A DNA stretch of 51,318 bases, taken from positions 1 through 51,318 of the forward strand of contig PVEQ01000022.1 of the NCBI GenBank assembly GCA_002973575.1. Reading direction: 5' to 3'. A model generated the notes under the pieces. It ran no database searches and had not been told where the DNA came from. It saw nothing but the letters and a program-made list of their open reading frames with translations. Below, piece after piece: positions 38,699 through 46,492 of this stretch. A program made the position numbers and the translations under genes. Positions within the stretch are counted from its first letter, which is position 1. Every line of letters starts with the position of its first letter. The DNA comes from Sediminibacterium magnilacihabitans. GTDB lineage: Bacteria; Bacteroidota; Bacteroidia; Chitinophagales; Chitinophagaceae.

Positions 38699-40096
38699 AT
38701 GACAACAACAAACGATACAACTGTTAAGAAAGGAATTGCTGCCTATTTCAGGGAAGCATTGCAAAGCGAACACCAGGATTTTACCCAGGGCAGCATACGC
38801 AAAGCCGTATTCATGCTGGCCGTTCCCATGATACTGGAAATGTGTATGGAGTCGGTATTTGCCATTGTAGATATTTTTTTCGTGGGAAAGTTGGGCCCGG
38901 GAGCGGCGGCTACCGTAGGCTTAACAGAATCATTCCTCATGATTGTTTATTCTGTGGCCATTGGTTTAAGCATGGCCGCAACAGCAATGGTGGCCAGGCG
39001 TGTGGGTGAGAAAAACCCCGATGGGGCAGCCAAAGCAGGTGCACAATCTGCGTTACTGGCTTTTGTGCTCAGCGTGATCATCAGCCTTATCGGTATTTTC
39101 TTCGCCGAAAAAATATTGACCCTGATGGGCGCCGATGCGCAGCTAGTGAGCATGGGCCACCGCTATACCCGCATCATGTTAACGGGTAATATTGTGATCA
39201 TGCTGTTGTTCCTTATCAATGGCATATTCAGGGGCGCAGGCGATGCTACCATTGCCATGCGCAGCCTATGGCTGGCCAATATCTGTAACATCATCCTCTG
39301 CCCTTTGCTGATCCATTTCTTTGGCCTGCCCGGCGCTGCAATGGCTACTACTACCGGCCGCGGCATTGGTGTTTGCTACCAGGTGTACCGCTTATTCAAA
39401 GGGAAGGGGATCATTAAGATCCATACCCGGCATTTCATACCCGATTGGAGCATATTGAAATCCCTGATGAATGTTGCCGTTACGGCGACCATGCAATTTT
39501 TGGTAGCGTCGGCCAGCTGGATGGTGATGGCGCGCATCACGGCTGATTTCGGTAGTGAAGCAGTGGCTGGTTATACCATTGCTTTCCGATGGATTGTGTT
39601 CTTCCTCATGCCGGCATGGGGACTCAGCAATGCGGCTGCCACGCTGGTGGGACAAAACCTGGGAGCACAACAACCGGCGCGTGCGGAAGAGTCTGTATGG
39701 AAAACCGCCCGCTACAATGCGCTCTTCATGACTTTCGTTTCCTTATTATTTATAGTGGGCGCAGAATTTTTTGTAGGACTCATCAACCACACCGATCCCG
39801 AAGTGATCAAAACAGCTGTAACAGCTTTGCGCATCATCAGCCTGGGATATATATTTTATGGAGTGGGTATGGTAATGATCAATGCATTCAACGGAGCAGG
39901 TGACAGCCGCACACCCACCTGGATCAATTTGTTCTGGTTCTGGATATTCCAAATACCATTTGCCTACTTGCTGGCTATCAATTTGCAAATGGGCCCCAAA
40001 GGTGTATTCATTGCCATTGTAGTAACCGAAACCTGTGTTACTATTTCCAGCGTATTATTGTTCCGCAGGGGTAAATGGAAGACGGTGAAAATATAA
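38699..40096 (+). CDS. MATE-family multidrug/cation antiporter
   Basis: 465-aa inner membrane protein with 12 predicted helices arranged as two similar halves. The start of the first half (RKAVFMLAVPMILEMCMESVFAIVDIFFVGKLGPGAAATVGLTE) and the matching second-half WGLSNAAATLVGQNLGA segment are classic MATE motifs. It exports drugs or metabolites with Na+ or H+ exchange; the substrate is unknown. It is convergent with recQ with a 5-bp gap. Confidence 0.92.
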   Translation: MTTTNDTTVKKGIAAYFREALQSEHQDFTQGSIRKAVFMLAVPMILEMCMESVFAIVDIFFVGKLGPGAAATVGLTESFLMIVYSVAIGLSMAATAMVARRVGEKNPDGAAKAGAQSALLAFVLSVIISLIGIFFAEKILTLMGADAQLVSMGHRYTRIMLTGNIVIMLLFLINGIFRGAGDATIAMRSLWLANICNIILCPLLIHFFGLPGAAMATTTGRGIGVCYQVYRLFKGKGIIKIHTRHFIPDWSILKSLMNVAVTATMQFLVASASWMVMARITADFGSEAVAGYTIAFRWIVFFLMPAWGLSNAAATLVGQNLGAQQPARAEESVWKTARYNALFMTFVSLLFIVGAEFFVGLINHTDPEVIKTAVTALRIISLGYIFYGVGMVMINAFNGAGDSRTPTWINLFWFWIFQIPFAYLLAINLQMGPKGVFIAIVVTETCVTISSVLLFRRGKWKTVKI

Positions 40097-40101
40097 ACCG
40101 G

Positions 40102-41958
40102 TTACTTCCTTTTCTTCTTGGGCTTCTTCAACGCCACTTGCGAAACCAGCTGGTGATCGTTGCAGTAATCCTGTATCTTTTCCAGGAAGAGCTGGCCGTA
40201 GCGTTCAACTTTATATGTACCGAAACCACTCATCTTGAACAGGTCTTCTTCTGTTAATGGAAGATAAGTAGCGAGGTCGAGCAAACTGCTATCACTGAAA
40301 ATAATATATGCAGGTACGTTTTCTTCATGTGCCAGTTGATTGCGCAGTTTTTTCAATTCATCGAACAACGCTTTTTCGTAACTGAGTTGCTGGTATATTT
40401 CCGGCTCTTTTGCAATGGTAATGGTAAGCGGCGCAGTGAGGTAAGCTTTTTCACCTTTGAACAAAACGCCCCTGCTCTTATCTGTCAGTTGCAACACCGG
40501 GTACTCGCCGTTGCTTTGCTGCAAATAACCATAATGCAATAGTTCCTTGATGTAATGCATCCATTCTTCTTTCGATTTGTCTTTGCCGATACCATAAACC
40601 GATAACTGTTTATGCGCCTCTTTCATTTTTTCCGAATAGCTTCCGCGCAGCAAATCTGTAATGTAACGCATACCAAATCGTTCCTGCACACGGGCAACGG
40701 CACTGAGGATCTTTTGTGCCGTAACGGTACTGTCTTCCAGCAGGGGTTTGTTCAAACAGGTATCGCAACTGCCGCAATAAGCTGGCGCTTCTTCCCCAAA
40801 ATATTGCAAGAGGTATTGTCTGCGGCAATTTTTGGTTTCGCAAAACTTCACCATCTGGTCGAGCTTCTGCAGCAATACCTGCGTTTGCGCTTCATTGCCT
40901 TCTACCTGGGCAAAGTTTTTCAACTTCATCACGTCGCCAGCGCCATAGAACAAAATGGCTTCGCTGTGCAATCCATCCCTTCCGGCACGGCCGGTTTCCT
41001 GGTAATACCCTTCTATGTTTTTGGGAAGGTCGGCGTGAATAACAAAACGTACATTGCTTTTATTGATGCCCATGCCAAAAGCAATGGTAGCTACTATGAT
41101 TTTCACATCGTCTTTCAGAAAAAGATCCTGCCGTTCATCGCGGATTTCTTTTTCCAGCCCCGCGTGATAGGCTGCCGCATTGAACCCGTCTGCCTGCAAT
41201 TGTTCAGCCAGCTTTTCCGTAGCAGCCCTGCTGAGACAATAAATGATGCCACTTTCGTCGGTATGCTCTTTTAAATAGGCTGCCAGTTCCTGGTAGTAAT
41301 TCTTTTTGGGTTTTACATAATAGTAAATATTCGGCCGGTTGAAACTGTTCTCAAAAACTTTTGCACTGGATAATTGTAATTGTTCAATGATATCGTTTTT
41401 GGTGAGTTCATCGGCTGTTGCCGTCAATGCAATCACGGGTATTTGAGGGAATACGGTCTTCAACTGGTTCAGCACACGATATTCCGGGCGGAAGTCGTGC
41501 CCCCATTGACTGATACAATGTGCTTCATCTATTGCAAAAAGGGAAACGTTGATATTTTTCAGGTATTGCAGGAACAACACATCGCCGCCTACCAATCTTT
41601 CAGGTGCCACATAGAGGAGCTTGAGTTCGTTGTTCCTCAATTGCTCATAAACAATGGCCTGCTCGCTGTTGTGCTGGGTACTGTTGAGGAAAGCCGCTTT
41701 GATACCGTTCAGCAGCAGTGTGTCTACCTGGTCTTTCATCAGGGCAATGAGCGGACTCACCACAATGGTAACCCCATCCATACAAAGTGCGGGTACCTGG
41801 TAACAAAGGCTCTTGCCTCCGCCGGTAGGCATCAATACCATGGCATCATGGCCCGACAGGATATGCGAGATGATGTTTTCCTGGTTGTGACGGAAAGATT
41901 CGTAACCAAAAACAGATTCCAGTATTTTGAGCGGATCGGCAATAACGGGCATACGCAA
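40102..41958 (-). CDS. recQ: ATP-dependent DNA helicase RecQ
   Basis: 618-aa SF2 helicase, close to E. coli RecQ in length. Motif I is MPTGGGKS, motif II DEAHCISQWGHDFRPEYR, motif VI is QETGRAGRDG. The zinc site (CETKNCRRQYLLQYFGEE, then YCGSCDTC) and winged helix follow. A C-terminal HRDC domain (FDELKKLRNQLAHEENVPAYIIFSD) closes the protein, before a Lys-rich tail. It acts in recombination and fork repair. Confidence 0.96.
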   Translation of the reverse strand: MRMPVIADPLKILESVFGYESFRHNQENIISHILSGHDAMVLMPTGGGKSLCYQVPALCMDGVTIVVSPLIALMKDQVDTLLLNGIKAAFLNSTQHNSEQAIVYEQLRNNELKLLYVAPERLVGGDVLFLQYLKNINVSLFAIDEAHCISQWGHDFRPEYRVLNQLKTVFPQIPVIALTATADELTKNDIIEQLQLSSAKVFENSFNRPNIYYYVKPKKNYYQELAAYLKEHTDESGIIYCLSRAATEKLAEQLQADGFNAAAYHAGLEKEIRDERQDLFLKDDVKIIVATIAFGMGINKSNVRFVIHADLPKNIEGYYQETGRAGRDGLHSEAILFYGAGDVMKLKNFAQVEGNEAQTQVLLQKLDQMVKFCETKNCRRQYLLQYFGEEAPAYCGSCDTCLNKPLLEDSTVTAQKILSAVARVQERFGMRYITDLLRGSYSEKMKEAHKQLSVYGIGKDKSKEEWMHYIKELLHYGYLQQSNGEYPVLQLTDKSRGVLFKGEKAYLTAPLTITIAKEPEIYQQLSYEKALFDELKKLRNQLAHEENVPAYIIFSDSSLLDLATYLPLTEEDLFKMSGFGTYKVERYGQLFLEKIQDYCNDHQLVSQVALKKPKKKRK

Positions 41959-42036
41959 AATAAATACGGAATGAGACTGGAACCAACAAGTATTTATACC
42001 CGATCCAGGTATTGCAATGATTGGGTGGAAGAAAAA

Positions 42037-42972
42037 TTAAGAAGTTTTTTCGTATTCTCTTTTTTTAATCAGCCGCACAGAGCCGGGCACAGGATTTTCC
42101 GCTTCGGCGGGAAAATCGTCCGACTGCAGCTCGATCCTGCGGGTGATATCATTCAATGCAGACAGCCGTTGAACGGTATAAGGAATGGTATCGAGCCCTG
42201 ATACGAATTTCAACACATAGTTGTAAATACCAATGATATTACCGGCCAGTAAAGTGGTGCCGGCTACTTTATTGGTGATGAAGAGCGACAGGCCGATCAC
42301 GATCATCACCATCAGCTCCATGATACCAAAGTTCCAGGCTTCCTGGTCGCTGATACGTATTTGCCAGAAGCGTAAATTATTGAAATGTTTATGGATGGCT
42401 TTTTTATCGCCCGATGAAATGATGTCTACCTGCTGCTCCAGTTCGTCGTTTTTCAGTCGATTGAATCTTTTCATTTTCCTGCCATAGAAATAACTCATGG
42501 CCATTACCGGTACAAGGATGGCGAGGCAGAGCAGTACCACAGATGATTGGTAGAAGAACAGCAGGACCATAGAACCCAGGATATTGTAAACCGCTTCAAT
42601 AACATACACGAGGTCGAATTCCAGGAAATCAACGAATTCCCTTGCCAGGGTAGAATGGGCGCTGAGCTTTGATACATGTGAACGGTCTATCCGGCGCGAA
42701 AGGAATTTGGTTACCAATGAGGTATAGATAGCAGAGTAAGTGCGTGTATCGTAACGATGCCGAAGGGTACCAATAATGAGCCAGGCGAAATGAACGGATG
42801 ACAGTACAATCAGCCCGTGGTAACTTCCACGCATCATATCATCCACTGCTTCACCCAGGAAAAAAGGACGAAGCAAGGTACCAAGCATTTCCAGTGAGAA
42901 TAATACATAGGTGAGCACCAGTTGATTCCGGTGCTTCATGATAAGCTTTCTTAATATTTCAAACCTTGACAT
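42037..42972 (-). CDS. ABC-transporter six-TM domain protein without ATPase domain
   Basis: 311-aa membrane protein resembling the transmembrane domain of ABC exporters: six hydrophobic segments, with the cytoplasmic stretch RRIDRSHVSKLSAHSTLAREFVDFLE and a late YVLKFVSGLDTIPYTVQRLSALNDITRRIE typical of type-I exporter ends. The nucleotide-binding domain is absent, and no ATPase gene is adjacent. A strong Shine-Dalgarno (GGAGG, 42984-42980) lies 7 nt before the ATG, unusual for this phylum. A TATACTGT/ACAGTATA dyad precedes it. It may work with a remote ATPase or as a membrane anchor for the ATP-grasp/SET enzymes (inference). Confidence 0.7.
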   Translation of the reverse strand: MSRFEILRKLIMKHRNQLVLTYVLFSLEMLGTLLRPFFLGEAVDDMMRGSYHGLIVLSSVHFAWLIIGTLRHRYDTRTYSAIYTSLVTKFLSRRIDRSHVSKLSAHSTLAREFVDFLEFDLVYVIEAVYNILGSMVLLFFYQSSVVLLCLAILVPVMAMSYFYGRKMKRFNRLKNDELEQQVDIISSGDKKAIHKHFNNLRFWQIRISDQEAWNFGIMELMVMIVIGLSLFITNKVAGTTLLAGNIIGIYNYVLKFVSGLDTIPYTVQRLSALNDITRRIELQSDDFPAEAENPVPGSVRLIKKREYEKTS

Positions 42973-43006
42973 AAGATTTCCTCCTATCTGTTTAACATAG
43001 TTTTTT

Positions 43007-43034
43007 TATACTGTCATTATTCCATAACAGTATA
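43007..43034. promoter_or_regulatory. Dyad TATACTGT ... ACAGTATA, possible operator
   Basis: Perfect 8-bp arms (43007-43014 and 43027-43034) with a 12-bp spacer, in the 122-bp gap before the ABC-type gene. On the minus strand it is followed by an A-run, so it is not a terminator for the upstream genes. An operator is more likely. Confidence 0.4.
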
Positions 43035-43094
43035 GCTGTTGTTTCTGGAATCGGCTAGGTTAGTAAGTATAGGACTGGAAAGCCGGAGAACTGT

Positions 43095-44546
43095 TTAAGC
43101 GGTTTTGTTTTTTTCCCTTTCGTTAACAGAGTTTCCGGGGGTACCGGTTATCCGTTTACGACAGTTTTTAGCGCCGCAGCTACAATCGAAGGGCTCCATT
43201 TGTTCGTCCAGAAAGGACGCATAGTCGAGGGTCAGCTCTTCGCCTTTGAATATAGGGCGAACTGCCACTACATTAAGACCATCATACGCGGTGTTCGGTT
43301 GGCAACTATGGTTTTGTGGAGCCCATGCAGCCGGATCATCATCCCACAGCAAAAATACTTCATTACTGAGCGGGTAGGCATAGCGGCGAAAAATTTCTTT
43401 ATCAACATCCGACCAATGCTGCATGACATAACGGCGGGTAACAATGCGCTGAGCACGTGCTTCCCCCGTGAAAATCAACTCATTAGGAGCTATGTCACGA
43501 ACGGCATAAATGCCGAAACCGGCAATCATACTGCCGCTTACCTTGTAGTTTTTCTGCAAGCGTAAGTGCCTGGAAAAACCTTCGGCGATCATGTGTCGCA
43601 GGAAACCGGCCTGCCCGATTCCGTCGTGCCGGAGGATATAATCGGCCGATCCCTCATAGCCATCCTGGTAAAAAACAGAGCAGGTAAAATTGATCTCCAG
43701 GAAGTACAATTCTCTTTTCTCATTCATCCGGAAATCGAGCCGGGCATATCCCACCCCGTTGAATGCTTTGAAAATACGCTGGGCAGCGTGTCGCAAACGT
43801 TGTTCAATATCCGGGTCATTACAGGGTATATTGGCTTCGGGGTGCAGTTCGGAAGTTTTGAGCTGGTAGGTCTTGAAACGGTACCCTTCGGGGAAGATGA
43901 ATTCCACAGGTTTAAATGTAGTGCTGCTGATGCCATCGGTATTGGCAGCTACCAACACGGTAAATTCGCGCCCGTCAATATATTCTTCTACCAGGAGTTG
44001 CTCATATTCGCCCAGGGTATCTTTTACTTTTTGCAACAGTTCTGCTTTGTTGTGCACCAATGAATGCTGGTCGATGCCCAGGCTGTCGCCTGCTTTGGCA
44101 GGCTTTACAAAAAGCGGGAATTGCAGTTTCTCAATAGCTTTCTCCACTTCGGCTTCCGATTCGATCAGCACATATTCGGGTGTTTTGATGCCTTCGCAAT
44201 AAGCCACATATTTCATTTGCTCTTTGGGCGGATCGTACAAAGCGCTGCTCGGACCAGTGAATGGCAGGTCGAGCATTTCCAATGTATGGATCACATCTAT
44301 CGAAGGCACTTCCCATTCCAGGTATCCTTCGCAGAGGTTGATGAAAATATCATAGCCTTTGTGCGATAAAGCTTTTAACTGTTTGTAAGTAGTGAGCTTG
44401 TTCAGTAATACATGATCTATCTGTACACCCGGAAGCAGGTGTGAAAGATCACGTGGCGGATCGTAATACTGGTAATCGACCGATGTGGTGGAATAGTCGG
44501 GCTGCAGTACGCATACTTTTTTCACCCGTAGTTGGTTCTGGTTCAC
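43095..44546 (-). CDS. ATP-grasp ligase fused to a SET methyltransferase domain
   Basis: 483-aa two-domain protein. Residues about 1-325 are an ATP-grasp of the D-Ala-D-Ala ligase type: PLFVKPAKAGDSLGI (144-158), LLVEEYIDGREFTVLV, YARLDFRM (267-274) and metal-binding FLEINFTCS (282-290). Residues about 335-470 are a SET domain: GFGIYAVRDI (343-352), NHSCQPN (412-418), GEELTLDY (435-442) and post-SET zinc cysteines Cys455, Cys457, Cys462. Both active sites look intact. The start overlaps the upstream ATP-grasp gene by 4 bp. It likely forms an amide bond and methylates a lysine-like amine, but the substrate is unknown. Confidence 0.85.
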   Translation of the reverse strand: MNQNQLRVKKVCVLQPDYSTTSVDYQYYDPPRDLSHLLPGVQIDHVLLNKLTTYKQLKALSHKGYDIFINLCEGYLEWEVPSIDVIHTLEMLDLPFTGPSSALYDPPKEQMKYVAYCEGIKTPEYVLIESEAEVEKAIEKLQFPLFVKPAKAGDSLGIDQHSLVHNKAELLQKVKDTLGEYEQLLVEEYIDGREFTVLVAANTDGISSTTFKPVEFIFPEGYRFKTYQLKTSELHPEANIPCNDPDIEQRLRHAAQRIFKAFNGVGYARLDFRMNEKRELYFLEINFTCSVFYQDGYEGSADYILRHDGIGQAGFLRHMIAEGFSRHLRLQKNYKVSGSMIAGFGIYAVRDIAPNELIFTGEARAQRIVTRRYVMQHWSDVDKEIFRRYAYPLSNEVFLLWDDDPAAWAPQNHSCQPNTAYDGLNVVAVRPIFKGEELTLDYASFLDEQMEPFDCSCGAKNCRKRITGTPGNSVNEREKNKTA

Positions 44547-45631
44547 TTGCCAATTCTTTTTCTTTCCAATGCGTCGTTGATGATCTCCATGACGAGGCCT
44601 GTAAATGATTCATTACTCAGGCGCAGAATGGCGCCGATGGAAGTGTAATCTTCGTCTTCACTCAATCCGCATTGCGCATTTACTTCCAGCACATAAAGTT
44701 TGCCGGTCTGGCTGTCCATGCGCAGGTCTACCCGCGTATATCCTGTGCCTTTTACGGCAAGATAAGCATCGAGACTGATTTGTTTGATACGTTCCTGCAG
44801 TTGCTGATCGGGTTCCTGGTATTCATAAAAACTATCTTCGCCGGGCATGGGGGCTTCTTCTTCATAGATTTCCCAAAGGCGATCGAACGACAGGAATTTT
44901 TCGGTATCGGGTAAAGATGAATGGAATACCCTTTCAACCGGGGTATACACTTTACACAGATCGGGCCGCCGCCAGGAGCCAACAATTAGCGTAGTGAACT
45001 CAGGTCCTTTGATAAAAGATTCGGCCAGCAAGCCATCGGCAGCAAGGTTCCATCCGCGATAGCCGGCAAACATTTGTTGCACCTGGTTGTTCAGTTCTTC
45101 ATAACTGCTCACTACGTTCTTGATACCTACACCCATGCTGCCGCCCGAAACAGCAGGCTTTACAATAATAGGACTGCCCAGTCTTGAAAAAATACACTCG
45201 ATGCTTTGTTTGGGAGAACGGATGGCTTCCCATTTGGGGGTGGGTACGCCTGCGGCTTCGAAAGCCTGCTTCATGGGAATCTTGGAAGTGGTAACACGAT
45301 AAAAATATTCGTCGGAGCCGGTGTACACCAGTCCTTTTTTTTCCAGCAGCTTTACAACAGATACGCCGGGTGTTCCATTCACTTCATCACCATCGCACAA
45401 ATTCAATACCACCGGCAGGGTTCCGTTTTTGCTCTCTTCGTATATTTTTTCAATGACGTCTGTATAATCGTTCATGGTCACCGGCTGCCACTGCCAGTTG
45501 AGTTTGAGTGCGCCAAAAGTAGCAGTATACTCAGCAATGCTTTGCGAGAAATCGTAGTAATAATCTATGTTGGCATCGTTTGTAAGCAGGTGTGGTGCCA
45601 ATACCCACACTTTTAAAGGCTTGGAAGGCAT
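44543..45631 (-). CDS. Stand-alone ATP-grasp ligase (Ddl-like)
   Basis: 362-aa ATP-grasp protein: IIVKPAVSGGSMGVGI (155-170), LLAESFIKGPEFTTLIVG, GYTRVDLRMD (297-306) and VLEVNAQCGLSEDED (314-328) as nucleotide- and metal-binding blocks. It resembles D-Ala-D-Ala ligases but differs in the substrate loops and contains an insert (about 245-275, acidic). It starts 5 bp after the SET gene and overlaps the ATP-grasp-SET fusion by 4 bp, so three enzymes are translated as a unit. It is probably a carboxylate-amine ligase for a special product. Confidence 0.85.
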   Translation of the reverse strand: MPSKPLKVWVLAPHLLTNDANIDYYYDFSQSIAEYTATFGALKLNWQWQPVTMNDYTDVIEKIYEESKNGTLPVVLNLCDGDEVNGTPGVSVVKLLEKKGLVYTGSDEYFYRVTTSKIPMKQAFEAAGVPTPKWEAIRSPKQSIECIFSRLGSPIIVKPAVSGGSMGVGIKNVVSSYEELNNQVQQMFAGYRGWNLAADGLLAESFIKGPEFTTLIVGSWRRPDLCKVYTPVERVFHSSLPDTEKFLSFDRLWEIYEEEAPMPGEDSFYEYQEPDQQLQERIKQISLDAYLAVKGTGYTRVDLRMDSQTGKLYVLEVNAQCGLSEDEDYTSIGAILRLSNESFTGLVMEIINDALERKRIGK

Positions 45632-45636
45632 TGTCT

Positions 45637-46137
45637 TTATTGCTTTCTTTTTTGCAGTTGATGCCTGATAAAATCGGTCAGCTTATACGGACGCAATTCA
45701 TCATCCGTTAAATGAGCTGCGCCCCGGATCTGTTGCAGGCATTGTGATGAACCACAGTAACACTCGAAGGGCTGGGCCATGTTCCATTCGGTAGAAGGAT
45801 AAAAAAACATCAACTCATCGCCGGGTTGAATGGCTTTCAATGCTTCCAGCTCAAAGCTGGTGGTATTGAAAAAAACATTTGGGCCGCAGCTATGGTTGAT
45901 GTATTGCAGGAACTCGGGCTGCAATGTAATGTGCCGGTCAATGTCGGTTTGTACGGTGAGGTAACTGGCTTCTGTTTGTACAGAGCCCGCACCAAACGTA
46001 CAAATGATATCTCCTGCATCGAAAAACCGGGTAGCGTGTAACGATCTTTGCCCTGTAAGGTTGTTGAGCATCACCTGTGCAAAACCGGCATTTGCCGGCC
46101 GCTTATCATCAGGTGTGACAAGTGGTAGAGGTATCAT
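45637..46137 (-). CDS. Stand-alone SET-domain protein
   Basis: 166-aa protein covering just a minimal SET fold: N-terminal SLHATRFFDAGDIICTFG (32-49), YINHSCGPNVFF (79-90), GDELMFFYP (106-114) and post-SET Cys126, Cys128, Cys133. The knot motif NHSCGPN is intact, but the usual ELTxDY reads ELMFFY, so the conserved Asp is replaced by Phe. Activity may be altered. First gene of the cluster, 5 bp before the ATP-grasp gene. A C-terminal helical tail (Arg/Lys-rich) follows. Confidence 0.85.
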   Translation of the reverse strand: MIPLPLVTPDDKRPANAGFAQVMLNNLTGQRSLHATRFFDAGDIICTFGAGSVQTEASYLTVQTDIDRHITLQPEFLQYINHSCGPNVFFNTTSFELEALKAIQPGDELMFFYPSTEWNMAQPFECYCGSSQCLQQIRGAAHLTDDELRPYKLTDFIRHQLQKRKQ

Positions 46138-46241
46138 ACTGCTGGGTTAGTAAAACAATTACATTAAAATACATAATTATCCAACTATACCTAACAATAC
46201 CGGTAATTAATAGTTCACATTTTAACGGTTAATTATCAACA

Positions 46242-46463
46242 CTATTCCTGGCCAATCAGATGGGCCTGGAAGCCCGCCTCTGCCAGCGATTGGATGATCG
46301 CGTCGGAAGATACTATGCCCTCTTTTACTACCGTTAACACTTTATCGTTGCTTTGAACGTCTACCGACCAGTTGTTGGCTCCCGCGGTACTGTTAAGAAA
46401 AGGGGTTGCTTTTGAAACACAACCGGAGCATTTGATGTTTGTTTTAAATTGTACAATTTCCAT
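46242..46463 (-). CDS. Heavy-metal-associated (copper chaperone-like) protein
   Basis: 73-aa ferredoxin-fold HMA protein with the metal motif KCSGCVSKA (Cys12, Cys15). It ends the copper module, 29 bp after copA on the same strand, and likely carries Cu(I) to the ATPase. The CxxC spacing is standard. Confidence 0.9.
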   Translation of the reverse strand: MEIVQFKTNIKCSGCVSKATPFLNSTAGANNWSVDVQSNDKVLTVVKEGIVSSDAIIQSLAEAGFQAHLIGQE

Positions 46464-46492
46464 GATGGATGTTTTAATGGTGAATGATAGGA

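Noticed and set aside
40612..42201. Several open frames on the plus strand across recQ and the ABC-type gene
   Set aside because: All lie antisense to clear genes and show no recognisable domain.
43007..43034. Dyad read as a terminator of the ATP-grasp-SET genes
   Set aside because: On the minus strand it is followed by A, not T, so it cannot be an intrinsic terminator in that direction. It is kept as a possible operator.
46233..46241. DnaA-box-like TTATCAACA before the SET gene
   Set aside because: One mismatch and isolated; such single boxes arise by chance in AT-rich spacer, which also tempers the origin call at position 1.
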